A stretch of DNA of 64,000 nt, taken from Nonomuraea rubra (GTDB lineage: Bacteria; Actinomycetota; Actinomycetes; Streptosporangiales; Streptosporangiaceae). Below, piece by piece: positions 1 to 9,018 of this stretch (position 1 is its first letter; each line of letters begins with the position of its first letter). The DNA is taken from the NCBI RefSeq assembly GCF_014207985.1, contig NZ_JACHMI010000001.1:5439001-5503000 (forward strand), read 5' to 3'. A program made the position numbers and the translations under genes. The notes under the pieces were generated by a model. That model had not been told where the DNA came from. It searched no databases and worked only from the letters and a program-made list of their open reading frames with translations.

Positions 1-1878
1 GTCGTGGCGGCGGGGCCGGGCGGCGAGACCGTCCTGTGGGGCGCCTCCTCCGGCGATCCCGCTCACCTCAACGCCGTCGACCCCGCCACAGGCGCCGAGA
101 AGGCCAGGTACGACCTGCCGGGCGCAGGTGGCTCGTGGGCCCTGGAGGCCACCCCTGACGGCAGCGTGTACGCGGGCACGTACGGCGACGGCCGCCTCTA
201 CCGCTGGAAGGACGGCGGCGGGATTACGGACCTCGGCCGGCCCCTGGCCTCGGAGAACTTCATCTGGTCCGTGGCTGCGGGCGAAGGCGCCACGATCTAC
301 GGGGGCACCTCGCCGGGCGGCCGCCTGTTCGCCTACGACCCCGCGACAGGGGTGCGCGACTACGGCCGGCTCTCGCCGTCCCACGCCTACGTCCGCAGTG
401 TCGCCTATGCCGACGGGAAGATCTACGCGGGCACCGAGGCCCCCGCCGCCGTCTTCGAGATCGACGCGGTCTCCGGCGCGGCCAGGCAACTCCCCGTGCC
501 CGACGGCCTGGATCCCGCGGGGAAGTGGGCCTACGACGTGAACGTGGCCGCCGGTCACCTCTACGTACGCTACGGTGGCGCCTCTCCCGGGCCGCTGCAC
601 GTGTGGGACATCGCCGCTGGACGGTGGAGCGACGTCCTGCAGTCCGCGCACGGCCTGGACGTCTCGCCCCCCGACCAGGACGGCGCCGTTTACCTGGTCA
701 GGGACGGCGAGCTCGTCCGCTACGACGCGACGACGAAGACCGCCACGGGAACGGGGGTGCCGATCACGGGCCGCGTCGCCAACACCCGCGGCATCGGCTG
801 GGCGGAGCTGGGCCTGCCGGACTATCCGGGCAAGAGCGTCGTCGGCCTGCTCTGGCGCGGCCTGATGTTCCGCTACAACCCGCAGACCGGGGCCAAGTCG
901 TTCGTGCAGACGGGCGTCAGGGGGGAGCCCATTGACGTGACCGCCCTCGCGGAGGGCCCCGACCGGCGCATGTACGCCGGAGGGTTCCTCAACGGCGGCT
1001 TCGCCGCGCTGGACCCGGAGACCGGCGAGCGGGCGGAGTTCCACACGTTCTCCCAGAGCGAGGACATGACCGCGCACGACGGCAAGCTCTACGTCGGCGC
1101 CTACCCCGAGGCCAGGGTCTACGCCTACGACCCCAAGCTGCCGTGGCACAGTACCGAGTACTCCCCAAGCCCGGAGCCGGGCCCTGCGCCGAACCCCGCC
1201 CGGCTGTTCGACCTCGCCCCCGACCACCAGATCCGCCCGCGGGCGCTGGCCTCGGCGGGCCGCTATCTCGCCGCCGGCACCATGCCCGACCTGGGCCATC
1301 TGGGCGGCGTGCTGGCGATCTGGGACCCGCGTACGGGGGCGCTCAAGCACGCCGAGCGGAACGTGGTCAAGGACCAGAGCATCGTCTCGCTCGCCTACCG
1401 CGACGGCGTGCTCTACGGCGGCACCTCCATCTACAGCGGCCAGTCCGCCACACCGCCCACGCAGCCGGAAGCCAAGGTGTTCGCCTGGTCGGTGAAGGAG
1501 GACCGGCTGCTGTGGGAGCTCGTCCCCGCCCCCGGCAAGCCGGCCGTCCCCGCGCTGACGTTCGACGCGCTGGGCCGGCTGTGGGGCATCGCGGGTGGCG
1601 AGGTGTTCTCCATCAGCACGACGACCCGCAAGGTGACCCGGCGCGTCACGCTGTCGGACAGCAAGAGCGCCAGCGGACAGCTCACCTTCAACCGGCGCGA
1701 CCTGACCCTGTACGGAGCGCACGCCGGCCAATACGTCTTCTCCCTGAACCCGCTGACCGGCCGGCACGCCGTGGTGAAGGAGGGACCCGTGCACCAGCTC
1801 GCGGTGCACGGGTCCGGAGACGTCTACTTCGCCGAGGGGCCACGCCTGTTCCGGCTGACCCGTCAGCAGATCCGGTAG
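1..1878 (+). CDS. Beta-propeller (PQQ/WD-like repeat) protein, 5' end outside window
   Basis: The frame is open from base 1, so the N-terminus and any signal peptide lie upstream. The visible part is about 625 residues of repeated short blades of the type 'YAGT..GGRLFAYDPATG', the signature of PQQ-like or Kelch/WD propellers. No catalytic motif is visible, so the role is unknown; such proteins are often secreted and bind ligands or partners. It is clearly homologous over its length to the convergent gene at 1863-3821 (for example 'YAGGF..GG.AA.DP' in both). The two stop codons overlap by 16 bp tail to tail, so no separate terminator fits between them. Confidence 0.85.
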   Translation, partial: VVAAGPGGETVLWGASSGDPAHLNAVDPATGAEKARYDLPGAGGSWALEATPDGSVYAGTYGDGRLYRWKDGGGITDLGRPLASENFIWSVAAGEGATIYGGTSPGGRLFAYDPATGVRDYGRLSPSHAYVRSVAYADGKIYAGTEAPAAVFEIDAVSGAARQLPVPDGLDPAGKWAYDVNVAAGHLYVRYGGASPGPLHVWDIAAGRWSDVLQSAHGLDVSPPDQDGAVYLVRDGELVRYDATTKTATGTGVPITGRVANTRGIGWAELGLPDYPGKSVVGLLWRGLMFRYNPQTGAKSFVQTGVRGEPIDVTALAEGPDRRMYAGGFLNGGFAALDPETGERAEFHTFSQSEDMTAHDGKLYVGAYPEARVYAYDPKLPWHSTEYSPSPEPGPAPNPARLFDLAPDHQIRPRALASAGRYLAAGTMPDLGHLGGVLAIWDPRTGALKHAERNVVKDQSIVSLAYRDGVLYGGTSIYSGQSATPPTQPEAKVFAWSVKEDRLLWELVPAPGKPAVPALTFDALGRLWGIAGGEVFSISTTTRKVTRRVTLSDSKSASGQLTFNRRDLTLYGAHAGQYVFSLNPLTGRHAVVKEGPVHQLAVHGSGDVYFAEGPRLFRLTRQQIR

Positions 1879-3821
1879 GTGTAGAAGTTCTCGAAGCGTG
1901 ACAAGTAGAGGTGGCCGTCAGGGCCGAGGAGGAGGTTGGAGATCGGGCGGGCGATGAGCGTGAGCGCCATCGTCCCCGGATCTATCCGGTACGCCTTCCC
2001 CTGCACCTTGCCCCAGAGGAACCCCTGGTGGAACACCAGGTTGGTGTCGAGCCAGACCTGCGTGGCGGTGGCCCACGGGTAGGTCTGGTGCTTGACCGAC
2101 CTGACTGTCCGCCCCGTCGCCGGGTCGAGCTCGAACAGCATGTCCGGGGTCAGCCCCCACAGCCGCCCCTCGCCGTCGAAGGCGATTGAGCCGAGTGCCA
2201 GGTCTCCGGCGACCGGGGTGGTCCGCCACAGCACGGAGTCCGTGGCGACGTCGTACGCGAAGGCCGCCGCCTCGCCCTGCGGAGTGGCGGTGCCCCCGAA
2301 GGCGGAGGTGGCGCCGTAGATCACGCCGTCGCGGTAGGCCAGGCCCACGACGCTGTGCCCGGGGACGATGTTCCGCCTGATCACCGACTGGCCGGTGGCG
2401 GGATCGAGCAGGCCGAGCGCCCCGCCCAGCGTGCCTGACTTGGGCACCGTGCCGAAGGCAAGCCAGTCGCCGGCTGAGATCATCGCGAACGGGCGGTCCT
2501 GTTCCTGCCCGCCGAGGTCGAGCAGCAGCCGGGGCGCGTTCCCGTCGAACTCGTAGATGCGGGCTCCCGGATAGACGCCGAGGTAGAGCTTGCCCTTGTG
2601 GGTGACGATGCCCTCGCTCTGGCCGACGCCCGGCCAGTTCTGCGTCTGCCCGCCGGCGGGGTCGTAGGCCGCCAGGCCGCCGGTGAAGAAGCCGCCGGCG
2701 TAGACGCGGCCGTCCGGCCCCGCGCCGAGGGAACGGATGCTGACGTGCTGGCCGGTCAGGGTCGCGTCGAGCAGCTCGCCCTGGCCCTTCTTGCGGTCGA
2801 AGTGCCAGATGCGGCCCGTCGAGCTGGTGCCGACGAGCGTGTGACCGACCCAGCCGAGGGGGCGGGCCGCGCCGTCACCGTAGTCCTTGAAGCCCAGCTT
2901 CGTGATCTTTCCGGACCTGAGGTCGTACGTGACGAGCTCGTCGTTCTGGAACAGGTAGAGGTCGGCGCCGAGACGGCCGCCTCCGACGGTCAGGCTGTCG
3001 ACGTCCTCGACGACGTCCTTCCATCTGCTCGCGACCAGGTCGTACACGCCCATCGGGTTGGCTCCCGTGGAGGTGACGAAGCGGACCAGCAGGTAACGGC
3101 CCGCCACGTCCACGTCGTAGGCGTAGCCGGTGCCCTGGACAGGCGGGTCGATCACCCGCTCGACCGTCCCTTCGCGGGCCAGCACCGCGACCTTCATGCT
3201 GAGCGCGCCGACGCCGGCGTACACGGTGCCGTCCTCGCCGACGGCGAGGTCTCTCACGAACTGGTCGCCGGGCACGGGGCTGCCCAGGTCGGTGCTCCGG
3301 CCGGTCGCGGTGTCGTACCGGAAGAGCTTGCCCGACGGCGAGGTGCCGCCGTAAACGGCAGATCCGTCGGGGGTGGCGGCCACCGTCCAGACGAACGTTT
3401 CGGTCGCGATGGGAATGCCCAGCTCGTTCACCTGGTCGGTGGCCGGGCTGTAGCGGAAGAGACGGCCCATGGCGCCGGCTGTGGCGTTGTAGCTCCCCAC
3501 GTAGACGGAGTGGTCGGGGGCCACGGTCACGGCCCACGAGCCCAGCGCCAGGGGCAGCGGCCGCTCGCCGATCAAGCGGCCGTCCCGCGCGTCCCTGATC
3601 CCCAGGAGCGCCGGGCCTGAGGCGCTGGAGGTGACGGAGTAGACGCGCGGGCCCTGCGGATGCCGGGCGTCCAGGGCGGTGCCCGCAGTGGTGGCGCCGG
3701 TGAGGGGCAGCGTGCCGAGGGTCTGGAAGCCGCATCCTGTGGGTGGGGATGCTGTCGATTCGGCCCGGGCCGGAGAGGAGATGGATAAGACGAGGAGTAG
3801 CGCTACCAGGATGACACGCAT
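1863..3821 (-). CDS. Secreted beta-propeller protein, paralogue of its convergent neighbour
   Basis: 652 residues from the ATG at 3821, chosen because a GGAGG (3827-3831) sits 5 nt before it; an ATG six codons upstream has no such site. Residues 1-20 form a Sec signal peptide (MRVILVALLLVL, ending near PARAES). The rest is propeller repeats with GG.LF.YD.ATG-type blades and no recognised catalytic residues. It shares repeat layout and local motifs (QSE, GKLY.G.YP.AR.Y) with the + strand gene it meets tail to tail, so the pair probably arose by duplication with inversion. Substrate unknown; an extracellular binding or lyase-like role is possible but not shown. Confidence 0.85.
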   Translation of the reverse strand: MRVILVALLLVLSISSPARAESTASPPTGCGFQTLGTLPLTGATTAGTALDARHPQGPRVYSVTSSASGPALLGIRDARDGRLIGERPLPLALGSWAVTVAPDHSVYVGSYNATAGAMGRLFRYSPATDQVNELGIPIATETFVWTVAATPDGSAVYGGTSPSGKLFRYDTATGRSTDLGSPVPGDQFVRDLAVGEDGTVYAGVGALSMKVAVLAREGTVERVIDPPVQGTGYAYDVDVAGRYLLVRFVTSTGANPMGVYDLVASRWKDVVEDVDSLTVGGGRLGADLYLFQNDELVTYDLRSGKITKLGFKDYGDGAARPLGWVGHTLVGTSSTGRIWHFDRKKGQGELLDATLTGQHVSIRSLGAGPDGRVYAGGFFTGGLAAYDPAGGQTQNWPGVGQSEGIVTHKGKLYLGVYPGARIYEFDGNAPRLLLDLGGQEQDRPFAMISAGDWLAFGTVPKSGTLGGALGLLDPATGQSVIRRNIVPGHSVVGLAYRDGVIYGATSAFGGTATPQGEAAAFAYDVATDSVLWRTTPVAGDLALGSIAFDGEGRLWGLTPDMLFELDPATGRTVRSVKHQTYPWATATQVWLDTNLVFHQGFLWGKVQGKAYRIDPGTMALTLIARPISNLLLGPDGHLYLSRFENFYTYRIC

Positions 3822-4130
3822 GAAGGCCTCCACGATCAATGCATAACGGACCTGACCGTAATTCGCTCAGAGGATCCTGGCAAGTCAGGAACACACCGTG
3901 GTGTAGGTGACTAGCGCCGGCGCCGTCGGGTTGCAGGTCGTTCTTGGCGTGATGCGAGCGGAGGTCTCCGCGGTGAGCCGGGCGTAGCGGCCGAGGCTGA
4001 CCAACTTCAGCGAGGGCGGCGGCGGGCACGCCTCGATTCGGGGGAGGACTTGCGCTAGGGCGACGACCCCCTGATGCTCGACCCGAAGACGTGATGTGAC
4101 AGGCGTCACTGGCGGGCTCATGGCAAAGGA

Positions 4131-4167
4131 CCACTGACACTCTCGTGGCAGTTGGCACTGTCAGTGG
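4131..4167. repeat. Inverted repeat CCACTGACA/TGTCAGTGG
   Basis: Perfect 9-bp arms at 4131-4139 and 4159-4167 with a 19-nt loop. The right arm contains the stop codon of the minus-strand gene at 4161-4580. A third TGTCAGTG lies at 4206-4213. It may act as a terminator or as a protein-binding site at the edge of the mobile zone. The rest of 3822-4130 holds no gene I can support. Confidence 0.5.
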
Positions 4168-4580
4168 AAACGACAGGTTCTTGGCAGTGGCTCGCGACAA
4201 GTTGATGTCAGTGAGGGTGACGCTGAGTCACTGTGCTTCTGAAGGTGAAGCCGGGCGGCGTGGCGCGCGGGACCGTCTCGCGGTGCATAGGTGTCGGCCA
4301 GCGCAATGGGCCGGTGGTCAAGACTGAAACGAACATCGTCGTCCAGGCTGACGCGGTGCGGCCCGTTCTGGCTGTGGATCAGGCCGCTGTCCTTCAGCGC
4401 TTGTTCGGCGTCGAGGTGGTCCTGGCGCCAGCTGTCATATTCACCGTGGCCGTGGAGGACGTAGGCGGCCAGCAGGATGTTGGCTTCTTCGTCAGTGAGC
4501 GGAGCGCGGTAGCGGACGTCGTCGGCCAGAGCTCGGGCCCCCGCCCAGGCGTCAAGGGCGGCCTCGGTGCCGCTGTTCAT
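4161..4580 (-). CDS. Hypothetical protein, about 139 aa
   Basis: I do not recognise a family. The start at 4580 (MNSGTEAALDAW) is preceded by GGAGAG at a good distance, so I prefer it over longer frames. Residues 1-95 look like ordinary acidic globular protein (DEEANILLAAYVLHGHGEYD). The last 40 residues are Arg/Pro-rich and low quality, and the stop lies inside the inverted repeat at 4131-4167, so the original 3' end may have been replaced. It stands alone between the propeller pair and the recombinase relic. Confidence 0.45.
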   Translation of the reverse strand: MNSGTEAALDAWAGARALADDVRYRAPLTDEEANILLAAYVLHGHGEYDSWRQDHLDAEQALKDSGLIHSQNGPHRVSLDDDVRFSLDHRPIALADTYAPRDGPARHAARLHLQKHSDSASPSLTSTCREPLPRTCRFH

Positions 4581-4759
4581 CGAGACTCTCCGTCTACCTG
4601 CCTGATCACATTCTGCTACTGACATTGGGTGTCGCGGCTGGCTGACGTCCTCCTGCCGCTCGACAGAGCTGGGCCTGCGGCTGGGGCGACCAGCGGGATT
4701 CGATCCGCTGAAAGGGGGTGCGAAGGGCTGACCTGGGTGGTTCACTGGAACTTGTATCT

Positions 4760-4784
4760 ATGCGAATTTTTCGCATCAGATGCA
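4760..4784 (+). repeat. Left inverted repeat flanking recombinase relic
   Basis: ATGCGAA, a six-base spacer, then GCATCAGATGCA. The first 17 bases also form their own hairpin (ATGCGAA-TTT-TTCGCAT). The same two blocks recur inverted at 5567-5588 with a three-base spacer. Confidence 0.6.
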
Positions 4785-5606
4785 ACGGTCCGGAGGGGTT
4801 CCGGGTGAGTGCGGAGGGGTTGGGCCGGGATCGGCGCGGCTTCATCTCGTTGGCGGCCTGCCGTTGCTGCGGCCGGAGGAGCAGGTCTTCGCCGCGATGC
4901 TGGACGGCTGGCGAAACCAGCAACTGGCTCGGCGCCTGGCGTTCGCGACGGTGGAAGGCCGGGAGCGGAGCGTGCGGATGTTCACCGCGCATGCCGGGGC
5001 GTTCCCGTGGGTGTGGTCTCCGCAGATGGTGGATGAGTGGATGACCGATCTGCAGGCGGTGCGGCGGCTCCGCAGGTCGACGCTACGGAACTATCAGTTG
5101 TCGGTGAAACTGTTCTGCCACTACATCACCGACCAGGTCTACGCCTGGCCAGCGGAGCGCCAGGCGCGGTTCGGCACGCATCCGGTCCAGGTCGTGCACG
5201 AGTGGACCGCGATCACCCATCTTCAGGACGCCGAGGGTGACCCGGTCAAGCGTGCGTTCACGCGAGAGGAACTACAGGCGTTCTTCGACCATGCCGACGC
5301 CGAGGTGGCCCGGATCCGTAGCGAGGGGCGCAAAGGCTGGCTGCCGCGTTCCGGGACGCGACCCTGTTCAAGACCGCGTACGCCTACGGGCTGCGTCGCC
5401 GTGAAGCCCAGATGCTCGACCTGGCGGACTTCGGCCGCAATCACCACGCCGCGGAATTCGGAAACCGGGGTGTGGCCTACGTCCGGTTCGGCAAGGCCAT
5501 GAAGGGCTCACCGCCCAAGCCACGCAGTGTGCTGACGGTCTTCCCGTGGTCGGTGGACGATTTGTGTGCATCTGATGCCGGTTCGCATGTACGGCCGCGA
5601 CGATGA
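4780..5606 (+). pseudogene. Tyrosine recombinase/integrase, frameshifted and C-terminally truncated
   Basis: Residues from about 4867 on read as the SAM-like N-terminal domain of an actinobacterial tyrosine recombinase (LLRPEEQVFAAMLDGW, VDEWMTDLQAVRRLRRSTLR, FGTHPVQVVHEW). Near 5344 the frame breaks: after KGWLP the protein continues one frame over as FRDATLFKTAYAYGLRRRE, consistent with loss of one base. Only the first catalytic Arg region (YGLRR) is kept; the H-x-x-R and Tyr motifs are gone because the frame ends at 5606. It is bounded by inverted repeats (4760-4784, 5567-5588), so it is probably the relic of an integrase-borne element. Confidence 0.8.
5567..5588 (-). repeat. Right inverted repeat flanking recombinase relic
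   Basis: Read on the minus strand: ATGCGAA, CCG, GCATCAGATGCA. It matches the left copy at 4760-4784 in 19 bases and differs only in spacer length. Confidence 0.6.
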
Positions 5607-5660
5607 CCACGTGGACACCAGGAGGAACCAGCCGATCGCGGCGCCGACGGTAGGCCGTCG

Positions 5661-8171
5661 ATGATGTCGGGAATCAGGCGCCGCCGCACGTGGGTCTTCC
5701 GGGTCTTGGCGGGCGCCGGCGCGGTGGGGTTCATCGCGGCCGTGGTGGTCGTGTGGGTCACCTCCGAGGGGAGCGTCGATCCGGCCGGTGCCACCATCGG
5801 GCTGGCCTCGCTGCTGCTGGCGGCGCTGGCGCTGCGGCAGTCCCGCACCAGCGGCCCGCCATCCCGCCCGGCCGTCCGCCCCGCCGATGAACAGCAGCGC
5901 GAACGCACAAGCTCGCCTGACCAGCTGGACCTGCCGCAGGATGAGGACCCCGCTCATGAGGCGCCGGTGGGACGACCGCCACTGGCCGCAGCCGGCCCCG
6001 ACCTTATCCAACCCGGGCCGGCGACGCCGAACCGACGGGCGTTGCCCGACGCCGCCACGACCGCCGCGCCGGATGGGCTGGGCAGGCTCCCGCGCCCGCC
6101 GGCGGCGGTGTTCCTGGGCCGCGGCCAGGTTCTGACCCGGTTGCACCGGACGCTGACCAGGACGCAGAAGACGGGATCGGTGGTGATCACGCAAGCGGCC
6201 GTCTACGGGCTAGGCGGTATCGGGAAGAGCGAGCTGGCGTTGCAGTACGCCGCCCGCCACCGCGACAAGTACACGCTGGTGTGGTGGTCCGAGGCCGACA
6301 ACCCCACCCAGATTCAGGCGTCGCTGGCCGAGCTGGCGCGAACCGTGTGCGTGGGGGCTGATTCGGTGGCGGCGGCGCAGGCGAGTGCGGAGGAGGCCGC
6401 GGCCTGGGCGCTGGTGTGGCTGGCCGCCCACCCGGGCTGGCTGCTGATCTTCGACAACGTCGAGGATGCCGAGGATCTGCACCCGTCTTTGGGGCGGCTG
6501 AGCGGCGGGCGGGTGCTGATCACCAGCCGCCGCGATACCGGCTGGCAGGACGTGGGCTGCACCCCCATCAGCCTGGAGGTGCTGGAGCCCGAGGCGGCCC
6601 GGCAGCTGCTGGCCAAGCTGATCGGCATCCGGCCCACCACCGAAGACGGCGAAGAACCGGCGGCGCGGGAGCTGGCGCGCCTGGCCGAGGAGCTGGGGTT
6701 CTTGCCGCTGGCGTTGCGGCAGGCGGGCGCGTTCATCGCCCGCACCCCCGGAGTAACCGTCACCGACTACCGCCGGCTGCTGCACCAGGCTCCCGATGGG
6801 GAGGAGGTGCTGGCCCGGGTGTGGGCGATCACCCGTCAGCGGATCGCCGAACGCGACGCGCTGGCGCCGCGGCTGCTGGCGCTGCTGGCCTGCTATGCCC
6901 CTGACCAGTTGCCCGTTGATGTGCTGCACCACCTGCCCGAGGTCGAGCCTGTGCGGGTCGGTAAGGCGCTGGCGTTGCTGGCCTCCTACAGCATGATCAC
7001 CATCAGCAACGATCGGGACGCGGTCAGCGTGCATCGCCTGGTCCAGGCCGTCACCCTGGCCGACCTGTCCGGCCAGCAGCGCCGAACCGTTAGGGAGGAG
7101 GCGGCCAGCGTGCTGGCGGCCGCGCTGCCCGAGAACCCGACCGTGATCGGCACCTGGGCTCTCTACGGACGGCTGCTTCCCCACGCACGCACGGCTCTGG
7201 CGCCCGAATCGGACGCGATGAACCAGGTGATCGACTACCTGAAGGCCAGCGGCGCCTACGCCACCGCCATGACCGTGCAACACCACCGCTACCGAGCCCT
7301 GCTTGATCGCGATGGCCCGCACCACCTCCGCACCCTGGTCGCCCAGGCTGAGCTGGCCTATTACACCGCCATGGTGGGCGATGTGGTGGGGGCGCGTGAT
7401 CAGTTCGCGGCGCTGCTGCCGATCCGCGAGCGGGTCTCGGGTGCCGAGCATCCGGACACGCTGGCCGTCCGGGCCAACCTGGCGCGCTGGTCGGGGGAGG
7501 CGGGGGATGCGGCCGGGGCGCGCGATCAACTCGCCGAGCTGGTACCGATCCGTGAGCGGGTCTCGGGTGCTGAGCATCCGGACACGCTGAACGTCCGGGC
7601 CCACCTGGCCTACTGGTGGGGGGAGGCGGGGGATGCGGCCGGGGCGCGTGATCAGTCCGCGGCGCTGCTGCCGATCCGTGAGCGGGTTTCGGGTGCCGAG
7701 CATCCGGACACGCTGACCGACCGGGCCAACCTGGCCTACTGGTCGGGGCGGGCCGGGGATGTGGTGGGGGCGCGTGATCAGTCCGCGGCGCTGCTGTCGA
7801 TCCGCGAGCGGGTCTTGGGCGCCGAGCATCCGGACACGCTGGCCGACCGGGCCAACCTGGCGCGCTGGTCGGGGGAGGCGGGGGATGTGGTGGGGGCGCG
7901 TGATCAGTTCGCGGCGCTGGTGCCGATCCGCGAGCGGGTCTCGGGTGCCGAGCATCCGGACACGCTGGCCGACCGGGCCAACCTGGCGCGCTGGTCGGGG
8001 GAGGCGGGGGATGTGGTGGGGGCGCGTGATCAGTTCGCGGCGCTGGTGCCGATCCGTGAGCGGGTCTCGGGTGCCGAGCATCCGGACACGCTGACCGCCC
8101 GAGCCCACCTCGCCTACTGGACGCGGCGCTGCGAGGACGGAAATGCGGGTTCCTCCAACGAGAATCAGTAG
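5661..8171 (+). CDS. Membrane-anchored STAND (NB-ARC-like) NTPase with C-terminal TPR repeats
   Basis: 836 residues. Two hydrophobic segments (about 14-37 and 45-60) should place the N-terminus in the membrane, followed by a Pro-rich linker to about 148. The NTPase domain has a P-loop GLGGIGKS (183-190), a Walker B LLIFDNVED (about 261-269), a LITSRR sensor-like motif and a GLPL-like FLPLALRQAGAF. From about 573 to 824 it has TPR units of 42 residues built on RERVSGAEHPDTL, encoded by near-identical 126-bp DNA repeats. STAND proteins sense a ligand through the repeats and oligomerise on ATP; many bacterial ones serve anti-phage defence or signalling. A defence role is inferred from this architecture and the mobile-element setting. 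No nuclease or protease effector domain is visible; the membrane segments could be the effector. Confidence 0.85.
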   Translation: MMSGIRRRRTWVFRVLAGAGAVGFIAAVVVVWVTSEGSVDPAGATIGLASLLLAALALRQSRTSGPPSRPAVRPADEQQRERTSSPDQLDLPQDEDPAHEAPVGRPPLAAAGPDLIQPGPATPNRRALPDAATTAAPDGLGRLPRPPAAVFLGRGQVLTRLHRTLTRTQKTGSVVITQAAVYGLGGIGKSELALQYAARHRDKYTLVWWSEADNPTQIQASLAELARTVCVGADSVAAAQASAEEAAAWALVWLAAHPGWLLIFDNVEDAEDLHPSLGRLSGGRVLITSRRDTGWQDVGCTPISLEVLEPEAARQLLAKLIGIRPTTEDGEEPAARELARLAEELGFLPLALRQAGAFIARTPGVTVTDYRRLLHQAPDGEEVLARVWAITRQRIAERDALAPRLLALLACYAPDQLPVDVLHHLPEVEPVRVGKALALLASYSMITISNDRDAVSVHRLVQAVTLADLSGQQRRTVREEAASVLAAALPENPTVIGTWALYGRLLPHARTALAPESDAMNQVIDYLKASGAYATAMTVQHHRYRALLDRDGPHHLRTLVAQAELAYYTAMVGDVVGARDQFAALLPIRERVSGAEHPDTLAVRANLARWSGEAGDAAGARDQLAELVPIRERVSGAEHPDTLNVRAHLAYWWGEAGDAAGARDQSAALLPIRERVSGAEHPDTLTDRANLAYWSGRAGDVVGARDQSAALLSIRERVLGAEHPDTLADRANLARWSGEAGDVVGARDQFAALVPIRERVSGAEHPDTLADRANLARWSGEAGDVVGARDQFAALVPIRERVSGAEHPDTLTARAHLAYWTRRCEDGNAGSSNENQ
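7381..8127 (+). repeat. Tandem 126-bp repeats encoding TPR units
   Basis: Five full units (7464-7589, 7590-7715, 7716-7841, 7842-7967, 7968-8093) with partial units on both sides. The units at 7842 and 7968 differ at one base. This fits recent unequal exchange, and copy number may vary between isolates. Confidence 0.9.
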
Positions 8172-8403
8172 GTTCACATTCGGACTTCGAGGCGATTATC
8201 GGGCCAATCTAATCCAGTTACACGGGGAAGATCATCCAGGCCCTTCGGCGACCAGGCCCCACCCGCCCCACATTGCACCATCCGAGCGGCGGATACGACA
8301 CAGTCGAATACGTCACGTTGCCAGTCCTGGGCAGCCCGGACTGCTACGAACCGCACCTCACCATAAGCCGCGCGAGTTTATTTCATCTAGGTACGATAGC
8401 GGC

Positions 8404-8766
8404 ATGGCAGGTCTTGAACGGATCACTCAGCCCACCCTTGACGTCCTTGAGACGCTCCTTCACGCCTTCGACAACAACGAGGACATTCACGGTTGGGCCA
8501 TCATCAAAAGGACTAAACGAGCAGGTCCTACTGTCTATAAGGCGCTTGACCGTCTCGAAGACGCCGGTATGATCACCGGCGCGTGGGAAGAGCTTGGCCC
8601 TGACCAACCCGGCCCAAGGCGGCGTTTCTACCATCTCACTGGGGAAGGTGCGGCAGTCGCACGCACACTCCTCGCCGAGAGGAGACCATCCGCTCTCTGC
8701 CCAAAGCCTGCGTTCGGCGTCTCTCTCCTGGGATACGGGAAGGTCCAGGGCGGTGAGGCCTGTTGA
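8404..8766 (+). CDS. PadR-family winged-helix regulator
   Basis: 120 residues from the ATG at 8404, preceded by a possible -10 TACGAT at 8392-8397. The fold is PadR-like: an N-terminal LDVLETLLHAF helix, then HGWAIIKRTKRAGPTVYKALDRLEDAG as recognition helix and RRFYHLTGEGAAVARTLLAER as wing. PadR proteins repress nearby membrane or transport genes on ligand binding. The stop overlaps a TTG start (TTGA at 8763-8766) for a short downstream frame, the usual actinobacterial arrangement for coupled translation. The 232 bp between the STAND stop and this gene hold no other gene. Confidence 0.75.
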   Translation: MAGLERITQPTLDVLETLLHAFDNNEDIHGWAIIKRTKRAGPTVYKALDRLEDAGMITGAWEELGPDQPGPRRRFYHLTGEGAAVARTLLAERRPSALCPKPAFGVSLLGYGKVQGGEAC

Positions 8767-8927
8767 ACGGCGGTGAGATCGTCCTCGACGCCATACTGGG
8801 ACTGCTCGTCAACGAGACGTGCGACGTCTCTCCCTGGCTGGCCCGCAGGTTGGTCCGATGGTCCGCTCGTCGCCGGTACTGTGAGCTGTTTTCATCCTTG
8901 GTTGGGAGGATGCTGATCACAGCATGA
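8763..8927 (+). pseudogene. 5' remnant of a small gene coupled to padR
   Basis: A 54-residue frame starts at TTG 8763, overlapping the padR stop by TTGA. It reads GGEIVLDAILGLLVNETCDV and PWLARRLVRWSARRRY, which from memory resembles the start of longer actinobacterial proteins with a hydrophobic C-terminal part that often follow padR. Here it ends after RRRY plus unrelated residues, shortly before the IS5-type transposase. I infer truncation by that insertion. No function can be assigned. Confidence 0.45.
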
Positions 8928-8963
8928 TCGAGAGTCCGACGTTCGCCTGAGGATGTATCGAAA

Positions 8964-9013
8964 CCCCTGGTAGACGGGTGGATCACCACAATCAACGCCG
9001 TCACCACCAGGGG
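8964..9013. repeat. Hairpin CCCCTGGT/ACCAGGGG ahead of IS5-type transposase
   Basis: Perfect 8-bp arms at 8964-8971 and 9006-9013, five bases before the transposase ATG at 9019. It is probably part of the IS end and may reduce translation from outside transcripts. Confidence 0.45.
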
Positions 9014-9018
9014 CTCGG

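Noticed and set aside
3796..3807. GTAGCGCTAC palindrome considered as an operator
   Set aside because: It lies inside the signal-peptide codons of the propeller gene and has no second copy before a promoter.
7381..8127. Regular repeats considered as a CRISPR array
   Set aside because: The units are 126 bp, contiguous, in frame and encode TPR helices; there are no spacers.
6210..8177. 655-codon open frame on the minus strand opposite the STAND gene
   Set aside because: Shadow frame; its apparent repeats come only from the TPR DNA repeats, and it has no plausible start or domain.
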